NCBI GenBank assembly: GCA_949317995.1
Contig: OX439038.1
Coordinates: 67,233,576 to 67,297,575, forward strand
Length of the DNA: 64,000 bases
Reading direction: 5' to 3'
Source: Acholoe squamosa
Lineage: Eukaryota > Annelida > Polychaeta > Phyllodocida > Polynoidae
The notes beneath the pieces were generated by a model. That model was not told where the DNA came from, made no database searches, and was given only the letters and a program-made list of their open reading frames with translations. Each line of letters begins with the position of its first letter. The first letter of the stretch is position 1. Both the position numbers and the translations under genes were made by a program. Below, piece by piece: positions 22,931-35,240 of the stretch.

Positions 22931-25900
22931 TTTATAGCAATAACTCATTGCACATAGGGGGAATGATTCCTAAAGTGATCAAATAAAAGGCCAATTAGTG
23001 TGGGCTAATGGAAAAATCAAAATAGAATTGATTTCCAGTGGTTTTTCTTTTAAGTTTGTCTCATGACATTGGGAGCACTATGAAAAAACGTTCAAAATAC
23101 CTCTAAAAAGGCCCCTATCTTGCAGCATGCTGCTTTAAATATTATTTGTACATAGGCAAAACTATGATTTGAAAGCAAGATCATAACATGACGTACCCAA
23201 TGAACATGAAAAATACCCAAAACCTTCACATTTTAGTGAAATTTTCCTCCTTTCCATGGAAAAAAAGTGGGTTTGATCCCATTTCAGTGCAATTGACCAT
23301 ATACCATCTGTTACATCATTTTATAACCATTATTCTGAAACTGGACCCTGAAGGTAGCAGGACCTTTCTGCATTTAAGGACAGGGAACCGATGACTGACA
23401 GTATTGATGCTGATGTTACCACCTGTTCTACATACCATCACACACTGGAGGACCATCCTAACCATTCCTACCAGCCTGATTCACTGACATTGCCTGTAAT
23501 CACTGCCCACTGGGCCGCCACACAGTGTGCCAGCCTAAATGATGCTATACAGACTCAGCAGGAAACCAGATGAGCAAATGGATCACTGACCGTCAAGGGG
23601 GTGTGAGCAGCTCATAGGGGGAGATGAGGTGCCAAGGGTGTATTCATCTCACTTATCTGTCCAATCACTCTCCATATTATAACAGTACATGAGGAGCAAT
23701 AAACAATAGCTCAATTGCTGCTAGTCTATCTTATGGCCTCGTTATGGAGATGAGGATTCCTGGTAACCCTAACCTTTCTGGTGCCCTGGGGGTTTCTATA
23801 TTAAACATCGAGGATTTCTATATAGGCCCTGAGGGCACCATCATGCAAGAAACTCAGGGAATGCTGGTTAATTCTAGATGCAAGGTGGACAGAGATGTCC
23901 CACTGTACACCTCTTCTAGTTAACAGGACCAAGAAATACTGTTCACTCTTGAAACAGAGTTTCCATTTATTTGTAAGAAACATTATGCTTGCAGAGTGAC
24001 AAGTTCAGAGTCATGATGCTGATTACTCGTGCCATGACGCCAGGTGCAAGTGTATTCTAACCCTAGCCTTTCCTTCTACAAGCTTAATTGAATCTAATTG
24101 AATAGAAGTTGACATTTATTTCCTTTATGAATTCCTAAATCATAGAGTCACCCCTGATTAGCTGTGCAATGCCAAGCAACTTGCCACACACAGGTCTTTT
24201 TTTGGTCAAATTACTACTATTTCCAATATCCTGTCTCTGCATATATGCTACCCCAATCACTTTTTTTGGCTAGGTAGAGTGTAATGCATTATATGTTGAC
24301 TCTGCCACTGTGTGGCATGTTTGCCAAGGCTATTATACCCTGCATGCCAACCCCTTAACTCTTCAAGGGCTGCTAATGCATGACCACAGAAGGGTCCTTC
24401 TCCAACAGCCCTACAGGGTTAGCACGATGCAGGGATGTAGCTCTGGGACGTATTGCAATATCCCTAACGACAACTTATATAGTGCCTTTATCAGGCCTGA
24501 GGTCTATGTCGGCGTCAGGGATATTGAAACAAGGTCCTTGTCACTTCATTGTGAGTCTGCTGGTCAAGAGTCCTGCATTCCTGCGGCATCATGACCATTC
24601 GGTATAGGGCATTAGCACATTAGGCTATGGAGGCCGCCATTAGACCCCGACTGCGCTATGACTAACACCTTCAGCCCCCGTCTCCGCAGTAAATGCCAGG
24701 GATGCTTCCCATTGGTCAATAATACAATAGCCATGTGACTGCATTGTTGCCGCTGACTTAATCCAAGATCATACTAAGCCTGTTATTCCAGCATGTTGGA
24801 CTCTGCATGATAGCACCAGAGTATTGCCACCTGCTAACAACCTGTCTGGCCTTAGGGCACTCTGTATGTATGGCGTCTACCCAGTTCTAACTCAGAACCA
24901 TTACCTTGACCATGGTCTATCCTATTGCTGTGTGGCGTGTAGCACTGCTGGTCTCGAGCCCATCACCTGCTTTGAAGTGAGAGATGTCCCCAGGCCAGAT
25001 CGGTATGTGATTTAGATGGCAAAATTATCATGTACTCTAGACAGCATCATTTAGGCCTATTGTCTCAGGTCGAGGATTCTACATCACTTTTAAACTAAAT
25101 CCTTTGAGACTTTATCACAGGAGTTTGGTGGTGCCTTAGGGATATGGTGTTTTAGCACGTATCCCAACCACATATCGCAATCGTTGTCCTCTTTGTGCAG
25201 CTTGATTGTATCATTAGGTGTGGTATTGAAATGCTTTAAACCTACACTCTTTGACCAAGTTGTCGCTCCCTAGTTTCTTCACTTCCCCCTCTCTCCTACT
25301 ATTCAAATGTTCTTGATGGTTTTCGTCGTCACTTCATGATATCAATTACCCCTGCTCTGCCTGCTTGTTTCCTCCTGGTACAACCATTGCTGAATCAATT
25401 ATTCATCCTCAATATGTTTAATATTTAATAAAACCATTTAAATAAAAAATAGATGAATCATCAATGATAACCTATGAGGCCGAATATTGAGTGTGTATAT
25501 GAAGAACATAAGTCGAGAGGTCACTGATCATTATATCATATACACGACAGCAGCTTAACCACCAAGATGCTTGCCATAGCCTCTATCCTGTATATCAGTG
25601 CCATCCTTACTTGGTGATCAGGCAGCACACAGCACACAGCTCAGGCTATAACAGAACAGGCACAGAGTGGCCTATTGTGTGACAGGGCCCTTGGTCATCT
25701 GGGGGCCTTCCTTAGAAGATGAAAGCAGGCCCAGGCTATTGTCATCTAGTAGCATGGTATATGTTCCACACTTGGTTACAGTCTCCCTCCATATCAAACG
25801 ATGATACATTGTCCTACCCTCGAGGTTTATATTCTATTAGCTTAATTATGTCCCCTACTTAGAATCGATATCTACTCTATTGGAAGAGACTGGCAAAAAC

Positions 25901-28080
25901 CGATAATTGACAAATCTGATGGTAATTACAACTCCTAAAGTCATATGTTCACAATGGAAAACGTGTAATATTAGAGGGAGTTGACTGAAAGTTTACATAC
26001 TCTGTACCAGGTACCTGTAGTATTGGCTAATGATGTCAGGCAGAAGGCATTGTCACCAGCAACTCAAAATATGCACTCTCTGGTATAGATGGGTGTCATC
26101 TGATGCACCTCCTAGAATTCTCCCATCTCCCTCTAATCCTACAAAGCAGCAGCATTTAGCATAGGCATCTCTCATCGATGCGATCATCTTTCAGGCTTTT
26201 TGTGAACTACACCCAAGCCACAGTCAATACTGGCACAGGAGAAGAAGCTTGGCGCCGGTCAATAATGAGGGTTGGTTGTTCCTGCCCAGTCCTTGTAAGC
26301 TATATCATTCTATAGGTGGGCACCCAAGTACAAATCTTGTCATAGCCTGCACTGCTACTGGGTGTGATTGAGGGAGCTGCATTGGCAGTCTATCTGGTGT
26401 CAAAGAGTGATAGCGATACTTACCATGGTACTTTACCATTGTCTGCCTCCAGAGCTGACAGCAGGAGTTTGATTCCAGTTGCTGTATACATACAGAGCTA
26501 GCTTCTTAAATGTCTCCTATATCCTCACCCTCTCTCAGTGTACTATACTCATACTATGCTATAGTACATTAGTAGATTACATTGGCAGCGCCATCATTTG
26601 ACATGCACTTTTGGACTATTTGGACAGCATCTGAGTAGCATGATTGGGTAATGGATGAATCATGGATTTTATATTGGGAAACATATTCATCATATCTAGG
26701 AAATCACCCTCCCAACCATGTCTGTCTCTCTCTTCCATCCTATTTCATTAAATAGTCTCTTCCTCTCTATCGTTATTACCATTTCACCAATTTTACTATC
26801 TGAACTGTCCTTGTCTCTCTTTCATCATTATTACATATTTTTCTCTTAAATCTTGTCCAAGCCAATAAACTCATTTAATTGTCTTCCAGATGCTGGAATT
26901 GAGCTGCATGATGAATGGTTCTTAATACCCTATTGATGTGTGAGTCATATGATGCTAACAGCTGTATACAAGTACCATTGGCTCTCAGACTGCAGGATAT
27001 GGGGGGAGGATATCATGCTATCAAGCTATCTATAATGGTTACCCTTTAGCAGTAGGTGCATTAGGCGTATCTCTTCACTTTGTGATGGCGACAGCACATT
27101 ACTTTCCTGTTGTCTTTTGTCGACTTTTGTTTGAATTACATCTGTTATTCATCATGGCAACAATCACTCGCCCACTTTGGTAATTCTGTTCGAAATAATC
27201 ATGGTTCAAATGTTGGTTTCGGAAAGGAATAATTCCTAGATTTAGAATTAGACCTTGGCTTGTTGGCCAAACCCACCTCTATGGTCTTTACTTAGGTTTA
27301 TACCACAAATTATGCACCCAATGTCACTGATGGAATATTCAATATACTATGTGACCAATCAATATTCAATGCTTAATACTCAGGGCTTTCTTTTCCAGCA
27401 GTCAACCATATACATATATAGCTACGGTCCTGTTTACCCAGGCTGGATTCCTGTTAAACCTGGTCATTAACCAGGGATTCTGTTCCCATGTCAACACTTC
27501 ACACTTACTACAAAACGGTTACTTGGTAGGACATCGACTGACACAATGGAACCAGCGTACCCAATCCCACAGGGCCAGGAAAAAATGCAGAGATTCTATA
27601 TAGATACTCCCCAAGGCAAATATGGACAGGGGCAGTATAAAGTACGAGGGCAGGGCAGGAAGGGTGTGGTGGCAGTGACCGGTGGTATCTTCTCATTTCC
27701 CCTGTGGCTCATAGGTACACAGAGAAATATATAGCAGCAGGGGTTTGTTCATCACATCGACCTTACCCTGCACCCTTGTCAGCTCGGTCTTATGGCCACT
27801 TCTTCCCCTCAGATACATCCAATCTATTGGCAGTAAGAGGATTTACTGTGGACATAGTGTGCGACACAGCTGCAGTAGATGGGGATAATTGGGAGAGTTC
27901 TGGCTGTTGTCCCGCCTTGTAATAGCTTCTATACTACTTCTCTACATGCTCTCCCTGACAGAGTAATAGCAGAGATGGAGTAATTGAATTGGAGTTGGGC
28001 CCCAGCAGACTTACTTCAGACTCCTGTCAGACAAATCAACTTTAGGATACAATCACATGTATTTAGTTATATATAGAGAA
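22931..28080. other. Unique sequence, no gene recognised
   Basis: Several open frames (23391-23573, 24310-24594, 24824-25015, 27546-27734) lack domains, splice support or similarity to each other. The block from 24.3 to 28 kb is less AT-rich and free of obvious transposons, so it could hold unrecognised exons or conserved non-coding DNA. I cannot support any specific call. Confidence 0.35.
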
Positions 28081-28088
28081 CAGATATG

Positions 28089-28114
28089 GAGAGGGAGAGA
28101 GAGAGAGAGAGAGA
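28089..28114. repeat. (GA)n microsatellite
   Basis: Short GA run followed by a purine-rich A/G stretch to about 28140. Confidence 0.9.
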
Positions 28115-28140
28115 AAAAGGGGGGAGAAGGAGGAGGGGAA

Positions 28141-30680
28141 AAGTCAATCAAAACCAGGACACATACCGAAACAAACAATATCAGTCAGTCATTATAATAC
28201 TTTCTCTCAGAAAGCAACGCCTGTAACTTTAATCCATCTTCATCTTTACCTGTACCGAATATACCAGCTTTATGTGTGGGTCCCATACTGATTAATCCAA
28301 GCAGGGTGCTAGGGATCGCCTAAAGCTGGACAGGGTGCGTGACACATGCCAGAGACATCTGGGGTGAGCCGACAGAGCCTACAGGAATCTCATACATATT
28401 TATAAATACATGTGAAGTATCCCTGCACATGTTCATGTTCTCATATGGCTATTGGTTCCTAAGGGTGTGTGCACAGTTTCACCCATCTATCATCATTATA
28501 CAGTAATTAGGGGGTGCAAAAATGCAATATCGGAATACATTAAAGAAAATGGCTCCCCAAGGGGATATACCTAATTCTGGCCTATACCAACTATTTAGCA
28601 TAGAAAATGAGCACTTTACAAAAATCTGCATGCCATACTTCTACTTACTGTGGTATACAGACAGGTACAGAGATTTGTATAATCATTAAGGCAGTTCATT
28701 ATGAAGCAACCCGGCCTTGAGGCCGTATTCAGCGACAGCACGCGGCTATACCCAGGCACTATGAGCAGCTCTGAACAGCTCGTTAATAGCAGACCATTAA
28801 GGCTGTCAGTGTTTCTCTGATGTGGTTAGGTGCCATGTCACACGGCTTAGATTGCCTACAGCTAAGGGCAGATCAAAACCAAGCAATGTTCACATGCCTG
28901 TATTTTTTTCACTCTTCCCAGTTGGCTTTTATGCATGATAAAGTGGTCCTTGAGTCTCTTGTTTAAGTGTAATGGAGTTTTACTGTGGTCTATAATGCCT
29001 TGCAGCTGACACACAAGCTGTTAGGTGTTGGGCCCCTTTAGAAAGAAACCCTTTACATATTGTTTATCAGATATATTAGCAGGTGCAACATGGGTTGGTC
29101 TACATTTCAACCAATACAGTGACATGGGATTTATTCAGATTTATTTTTATAATCAGCTACGTTTATTCTAACTAATAGTCAGAATAGGCCCTTGGAAAAA
29201 TCTCTTATTTATAAATTCTCACATACCCTTACTTTAACTCCTCCTCCTTTTCCCAGGTCCTTCCAAATAAATGAGACAAACACATTGCCATAGTTGCTTA
29301 TCCTTCTTTTTCTTCCGAGGCTGGTGCTCATTTTCCCACTACTCCCCAAAGTAATGTAAGTGTTATTTACAGGTAGACAGCAGTGTCCCTTTAAGCTATA
29401 ACCTCAGTATTCAGATGAGGTCAGAAAATAACCACAAAGGTGCCTGGTGACATTTAGAGACGGGCCGGCAATTGCTGCTTTTCTCAGCTGTTTGGTGTTT
29501 TGTCCAAAACCGCAGCTGAGAACAACTTGTTAGGCAAATGTCAATGACTAATCACAGCATCTAAGGGCCATCTGTTGGGCCATAATGAATAGATGTGGTC
29601 TGTAATTTGAAATCCCAATATACCAAAAAGGTGACAAGGTCATAGCTGTAGGAAAATACAGGAGGTTTAAGAGATGGCACCTTAGTAATGATTAAGGCAA
29701 TTACACAGGGATCAATCACAACCTAAAAACAAAGGAAACTTTCTCAATAAGAAAGTTTTTGTTATCGATTGTCAGCATCAAGAAAGAAAATACTGGCACT
29801 GTTAGAAAAACACCAACACTGCAGCAGCTTAGTAGTACTACTAACACTATAGGCACTTTGATATAAATCTAGTCAATAGCAGGCCACGGTCCTCTCCTTA
29901 CAAACCCCACAAAGTGAGACAAAAGGCTGTCAGAAGTTTACATTGATGGTTGAAGCTATAGACAAACAAGTGCAGTTGAGAGCATCGATTAGCTGCCACT
30001 TGAACGTCATAGAGACGATCACTTAGACTAAAGTTGGTGGCTCTGTAAGGGCCACACATTGCAAGGATACCTCACATCTATTGGTTTCCATGATGCTGGA
30101 ATGCAGCCCAGATGAATCTGCCAATAGACCTGCATTCAAGCACAATACCCACCGTACAGGGCTGATATACTCCTACAAGGCCAGCATGATGCACCAATAC
30201 AGTGCTGGTGAATAGACCAGCCAGCACTGCATTGGACAGCACCATGGCTGCTATGACATTGGCATTATGTGGCCTTCAAAGGTTAGGGGAGATCTGAGTG
30301 AAGGTTCTTGTAGTACCCCATCCAGGCACACATACACCACCTGCTCACTTCCCCCAGGTGATAATGAAGGTGACGTTAGATGCTGATCAAAGGTGCCATC
30401 TCCGCACCTCTTACAGTTACTTTTTGTTGGTATGTGTTGGGTGTTGAAACGTACTATTGTATTACCATTTGGCATGAGTTCTCCCTTACTGGGAGTAAAA
30501 CTTAACCAAACCTCCTAAACTTTAAACTTTAACATCTTCAAACTTCAAACTTCAGTGTGCTTTATGTATTTAGAAACATTGACCCATCTATAAACTTTAT
30601 GTTTGTCTGTCTGTCCTCTTTTATCTATCAGTGGCTCTCCCTTTCTGTGTATGATATAAATCAACATCTATCTTTTCATA
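28141..30680. other. Unique sequence, no gene recognised
   Basis: Scattered open frames only. The minus-strand frame at 30251-30475 contains cysteines but no recognisable domain or convincing splice pair. Nothing else supported. Confidence 0.35.
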
Positions 30681-30681
30681 C

Positions 30682-30740
<59 letters not shown>

Positions 30741-30741
30741 G
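30682..30741. repeat. (GA)n microsatellite
   Basis: About 58 bp of GA dinucleotides. It produces Arg-Glu and Ser-Leu pseudo-proteins in the open frames. Confidence 0.95.
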
Positions 30742-32232
30742 CAGTGTATCGCCTGTAGACGCACTTGGGTTGTGAAGGGTTGGGTTGGTGGTGGTTGACT
30801 GCCAGTATCGATCAAATAACACTTAGCTGGTGAGCAGTCATACTTAAGGAGTATGATGCTGATGTATATAATGGCAGGTTGCCATGCAAACGTGTATGTG
30901 TTCAATAAATGTATGTCTATACAATAGTACGTAAGCGCAAAAAGTGGAGATACCCCACAACTAAAATGAGACTTGAAATTAGATATATGGACACGGTTAC
31001 TTGAATGAATGAATATAAAATCCCAACAGCCATCTTGAGAGTGAGTCTGATGCGCAACTTTCTCTCAGTGTTAGATACTCTTGTATTCAGGAGTGATACT
31101 TGACACGTAAAATAGGAATCCTTTTCACCGGCAGTAAAACAAGAAAATTATGATAAATAGAGGTGAATATATCAAATTTACGCAGTTGCCCCTAACTCCA
31201 TCCATGCCCTTTGGATCACATTGAAAACTGTGTTACCTGTGTGTATACATAGCCCCCTCCAGCTAACACAAACCCTACTGCACCCCTGGCTGTGTTTCCC
31301 AAGGTCTCAGAGATCGATGACGTCTACTAAGTGTACAGGTAAATATGCTAGAGGAAGTATGATCGAGTAGGCACACAAGAAATAACTAAATTAATGGCAA
31401 AAAATAGTTGCATGTGTCTATAGCACTGCCATACACCGACATACAACGATGGACACTTGAGTAACACCAAATCGATATCTAGAGACGAAACTTAGTTTTC
31501 CTATATTCATCTACAGATATCCATTCAGTTCTCTTATACTTTAAAACTAAAATTTCCAGCATTTCATCAATCCTAACTTGTCTTATCACTGCTGACAAAA
31601 TTAAGGTTGGTGCACCTGTAGTATTCATGGCATATTTATAACCACTGCTGGCGGATTGTGGCAAAGACATTTGCATGTGACGTAGGTGTTCCATTACCCT
31701 GTACCTAACAGCAAAGGGAGCATATTGGTATAGGTGCAGGTACAAGAGGGTTAGACTGTTATGTCAGTCGAAGTCAGTTAATTACACTAGCACATCAGTG
31801 GGTTCCTCTCTCCCTAATGACCCAAACATTATTCCTCTCATCTGCTTTACCTGACTTATACAGCATTGATATATCTTTTCCTCTATATGTCCCCAGACTT
31901 CCAACTGTAAATTAACGAGTACTCGCCAGGACTCCTTCCACCCTAAGATTTATACCAAAGTATCGAAGGAAAAGGGGATTTCTCTTTAAGATAAAGATGA
32001 AACAAGAAGTAAAAGGGGGAAATGCACATAAATAATGCTGTAAAGGTGAAGCTACTACACATTGTATAATATGTTACGGATGAGAGTTCGGTTCAGGAAA
32101 ACCTGTTCCCTGGAGGGCTTATCAGTAGAAACTGATATTTTAATGACCTCAAGACTGTACTGCACTTGGCTATACACCTTGTGAAATATAGGTACTATTA
32201 TCTTAAAAAGTTGAACCAGAGAAATCAGAATT

Positions 32233-32370
<138 letters not shown>

Positions 32371-32804
32371 GTTAATGTCCAGAGCTTTCACTTAAAACAC
32401 ATAACACGGGCAAGACATTATGTACAGCATAGCATTCTAACGGTCAAATATATATTTGCACTACCAATGGGGCAAATAAAATAACAGTTAAATTCTCCAT
32501 CGTTTACCCTTTTATTTTCAGTTAATACTGAATCATACCATTCCCACTGTATGTCCAAATGCAGTGCACCATGGTGGTCGAAAGGGTTATGTGTATACTC
32601 CCGAATGATCGGCATGATGTCTCTCAAAGTGAAAATGTATTTTAAACATGAGACCACACGCTTTTCAATGGTGTATCACATTAGACGATATGTCTTTTAG
32701 TTTTAGAGAAAGAGCTCTAATAATTTGGGTAGCAATCATTCTATATCCTTTTTTTGTGGTTTATAGTGAAACTATAAATAACAACACAACTAAAGTTCCA
32801 ACTA

Positions 32805-32872
32805 GGTTTTTTATTTTGTAGAATTTGAACCAACAGTTTCGGCACTACCTGGCCTTCATCAGGGTTAGTACT
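32805..32872 (-). mobile_element. Retroelement tail-like sequence (possibly Penelope-like)
   Basis: On the minus strand, CCTGATGAAGGCC, GCCGAAAC and TTCAAATTC follow one another in the order often seen near ends of Penelope-like elements and related retroelements. The fragment is short and carries no enzyme domain. Confidence 0.3.
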
Positions 32873-33112
32873 TCACAAAATTATATACATTTATTACAAG
32901 ACTTCTGTGATTTTGGGTGCTTTTTCTGGATATTCCCATTCTGATACCTGTCGATATTGCAGGTTGTAGAAGTGCTGATATCATTGATATCGGCACTCCA
33001 GGATAGCACCTCGATGACTGCGGGATATCAGCACTCCTTACATGTCTAACATGTCATATACATGTCTTAAAATGTCACATGTTACATGTTAAAACCTACG
33101 AAATTTTCATTG

Positions 33113-33172
33113 CCAGGGTAGGGTCGAACCTGATCCCAAATCCAACTCCCTATGCAGTGCGCCACAGGGACT
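33113..33172 (-). ncRNA. tRNA-like (tRNA-derived SINE or pseudogene)
   Basis: On the minus strand, a box A-like TGTGGCGCA lies about 40 bases before a box B GGTTCGACCC. The middle (GGATTTGGGATCAG) resembles tRNA-Arg genes. The stems do not close, so this is a decayed tRNA pseudogene or SINE head rather than a working tRNA. Confidence 0.4.
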
Positions 33173-33318
33173 GATGAGAAACGTGTGTGTTTGCCTGGTT
33201 AGAATGCCACCAGTAGCTGTCCGCGTTCTCGCCAACCCCTCCCCAGCACTACTGCTGCTGCTCCCATAACCGCGATGACTGCGGGACGCATTATGACCAA
33301 ACCATTACTCTCTTAATA

Positions 33319-33437
33319 GGGAGGTTTAGCACAAACTGCGTAGGCAATACAACGCAGACGTATAACATACCTACAGCAGTGGTACGTCTGCGTTAAATGA
33401 GCTATGGGGGACGTACTTCGTGGTTGCTAAACCTCCC
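33319..33437. mobile_element. 119-bp MITE with TAATA target duplication
   Basis: GGGAGGTTTAGCA at the left and TGCTAAACCTCCC at the right are inverted. TAATA (33314-33318 and 33438-33442) flanks both sides. Inner arms share ACGCAGACGTA and its complement. Non-autonomous; superfamily not assigned. Confidence 0.85.
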
Positions 33438-33808
33438 TAATATCCCTGTTGCCAATAATAAGCTCTATACCTGGTTAATGTCAATGGAAGGGTTTAAGAG
33501 ATATGGGAACCACTTTAGCCTTACATATAGCGTCATTTGGGGCACGGAGATAAAAGGGGCATGATTATTTAACATCCATTAAGCTGGAGAGGGATTCTTG
33601 TATAAGGTTTCCCTAAGAGACCATCATGCGTAATACTGATATAGTATGGTTAGGAACACCTTCATTGTAAGATATCCATTCTGCTTAGGGCAGTTTATAG
33701 GATTTGATTTATCTAAAAACACACACACAAGAAGCGTATGATACCCTTTATTCTCAGGTCTGACTAATAGTATAATGGTTCGGGACAGACGTCCTTTCAA
33801 AAAGTGGA

Positions 33809-33991
33809 TTGATTGATTGATTGATTTGTGTTTTACAGCACTTTAGCGGCACTAGGTGGCTATCCCGTGCTTCACAGGTTGATAATTTAACAGAGGAATG
33901 TGTCAGTGCCCGCGCATATGTGCACCACACACATCCTGAGGGGATAGGAAAGAGGAGATATAGACCCTTTTAAGTGGGCTAGGGAAGCCCG
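33809..33991 (-). mobile_element. SINE-like retroposon with 13-bp target duplication
   Basis: TTCAAAAAGTGGA occurs on both sides (33796-33808 and 33992-34004). Between them lies a 183-bp insert whose minus-strand 3' end is (AATC)n, preceded by GTGCTGTAAAACACA, a typical LINE-tail arrangement. The duplication length and simple-repeat tail indicate target-primed reverse transcription. It lies just inside the first intron of the receptor-like gene. No clear Pol III box is seen, so the head is unassigned. Confidence 0.8.
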
Positions 33992-34166
33992 TTCAAAAAG
34001 TGGAGGCAATATCAACAACCTAAACACCAAAATGACTGAAAATCCATATAGATAACAAACAGCAATCAAATGATTCATCCACCGACGGGACGCACCTCAA
34101 TTGGGTGTACCTGATCTGTTTTTTGACTGAAATATGTAGCAGAGATTCATTAAAGGTGCCCCACGT

Positions 34167-34168
34167 AC
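34167..34168 (-). other. Splice donor of the receptor-like exon
   Basis: The minus strand reads CTCAG|GTACGTGG, a near-perfect donor. The frame beyond it runs only five codons to a stop, supporting exon termination here. Confidence 0.75.
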
Positions 34169-35151
34169 CTGAGAACGTTGATGGAGTTGCTGTGATTCCC
34201 ATCTAAAGATGGTGCCAGGTCCATAAGGTCATAAACAAACATGGCCGACTTAACCAGAGCTGGTTCCGCCGGGTCTGGACAGAACACGTGCCAGTATCCA
34301 CCAGAGGGTGTAGTAGTAGACTCCCAGCGTCCGCTGCTACCTCCGGTGCTATCAGTTTCTCGGACAGGCATAGATTTATGCAGCTCAGAAAAGCAGTCCA
34401 CAGTGGAGCGGAAGCGGAGCTGTTCTGTTGTGGAGGCGGGGTCGGAGACATTGACCTCACAGGTTTGTTCCCAGTTCTTGAAGAGGTGCAGAGAGCCATT
34501 GGTACCCCGCTGTATACGTGCATACACCACGGCTAGAGGAAGAGGGGGCAATAGGTTGGAACTTCCTGTATTGCCTCCAGCATTTCCGGTTCCGGTTGAT
34601 GTCTTTTTGTTACCAGAAGCTCTGAGCATCAGGGACGTCTCCAAGATACGTAGGTCATGTTCTGCCAGTAAGAAAACAGACGTGACGACGTCATTAAGAA
34701 GCCAGGGTGAAGTCAGTAGCCGTTGAAGTCCATCGTCGTTCCTTGCACTTCCGTCATCGGTCACATCCGGGTTAGCCCCCTGGAGGACAGCCCTGGAGAC
34801 GCGTTTGACGGCATCTTGGAGGGCGGTGTGCTTGGTGCCAACGTACTGCCGCGCCTGTCTGTAGACAAAGTCGTCACAGGTGGCGTTGGAGGTCAGTAGC
34901 CGGAAGGAGGACGGATGCTGCTCGACGAAGAGGGCGCCGTTCGTGCCGTAGGGCATCAGGGAGCTCTGCACGGTGGCCAGCCCGGAGTAGGCCAGCTGTA
35001 GGAGGAGCAACATGACGTAGTACGTCATGGCCGGAGGCGCGCCGCGCCGCCCACTAGGCCACCCCAACCTCCACCCACTGTGCTGCCCTCCAACGGCCGA
35101 CGCCGACAACACCAACAAAGACAGCAGCGCCGCGGCCACCTCTGTCATCAT
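34169..35151 (-). CDS. First coding exon of a secreted/receptor ectodomain, GPR158/179-like (partial)
   Basis: A 327-codon open exon plus two bases, ending at a consensus donor CAG|GTACGT (phase 2). The ATG at 35151 starts a hydrophobic leader (residues 5-20). A second in-frame Met42 in a better context (GCCATG) starts a classic signal peptide (43-58), so initiation at either is possible. The ectodomain has four cysteines (92, 231, 253, 291), N-glycosylation sites at 89, 218, 234 and 319, a helix-rich stretch at 105-175, and a Thr/Gly/Asn-rich loop (180-200). NATC near the start and YWHVFC followed by a hydrophobic strand near the end resemble the bounding cysteines of the Cache-type ectodomain in GPR158/GPR179 class C receptors. 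That assignment is a family-level guess from motif order. Transmembrane exons would be downstream and were not found. Confidence 0.8.
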
Positions 35152-35240
35152 CTCACTGCTGCCTGCGTGCGCATCAGCCGCTTATGACGTCACCAGAAGC
35201 CAGCTGACGCTTCCCAAGATGCTACCCTGGTGTCTCCGTT
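35152..35240 (-). promoter_or_regulatory. GC-rich 5' region with CRE upstream of the receptor-like exon
   Basis: The DNA from about 34700 to 35220 is GC- and CpG-rich against an AT-rich background. A CRE palindrome TGACGTCA lies at 35185-35192, 34 bp before the first ATG, with additional ACGTCA half-sites within the exon. No TATA box is evident. This is consistent with a CpG-island promoter or 5' UTR; the transcription start is not determined. Confidence 0.45.

Noticed and set aside
24310..24594. 94-codon frame with several cysteines
   Set aside because: No domain, no splice pair and no second copy to compare; left as unsupported.
30251..30475. Minus-strand cysteine-containing frame as a possible later exon of the receptor-like gene
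   Set aside because: It lacks the expected EGF-like or transmembrane pattern and a convincing acceptor/donor pair.
34241..34726. 161-codon plus-strand frame opposite the receptor-like exon
   Set aside because: Shadow of the GC-rich minus-strand exon; the minus frame has signal peptide, cysteines and a splice donor.
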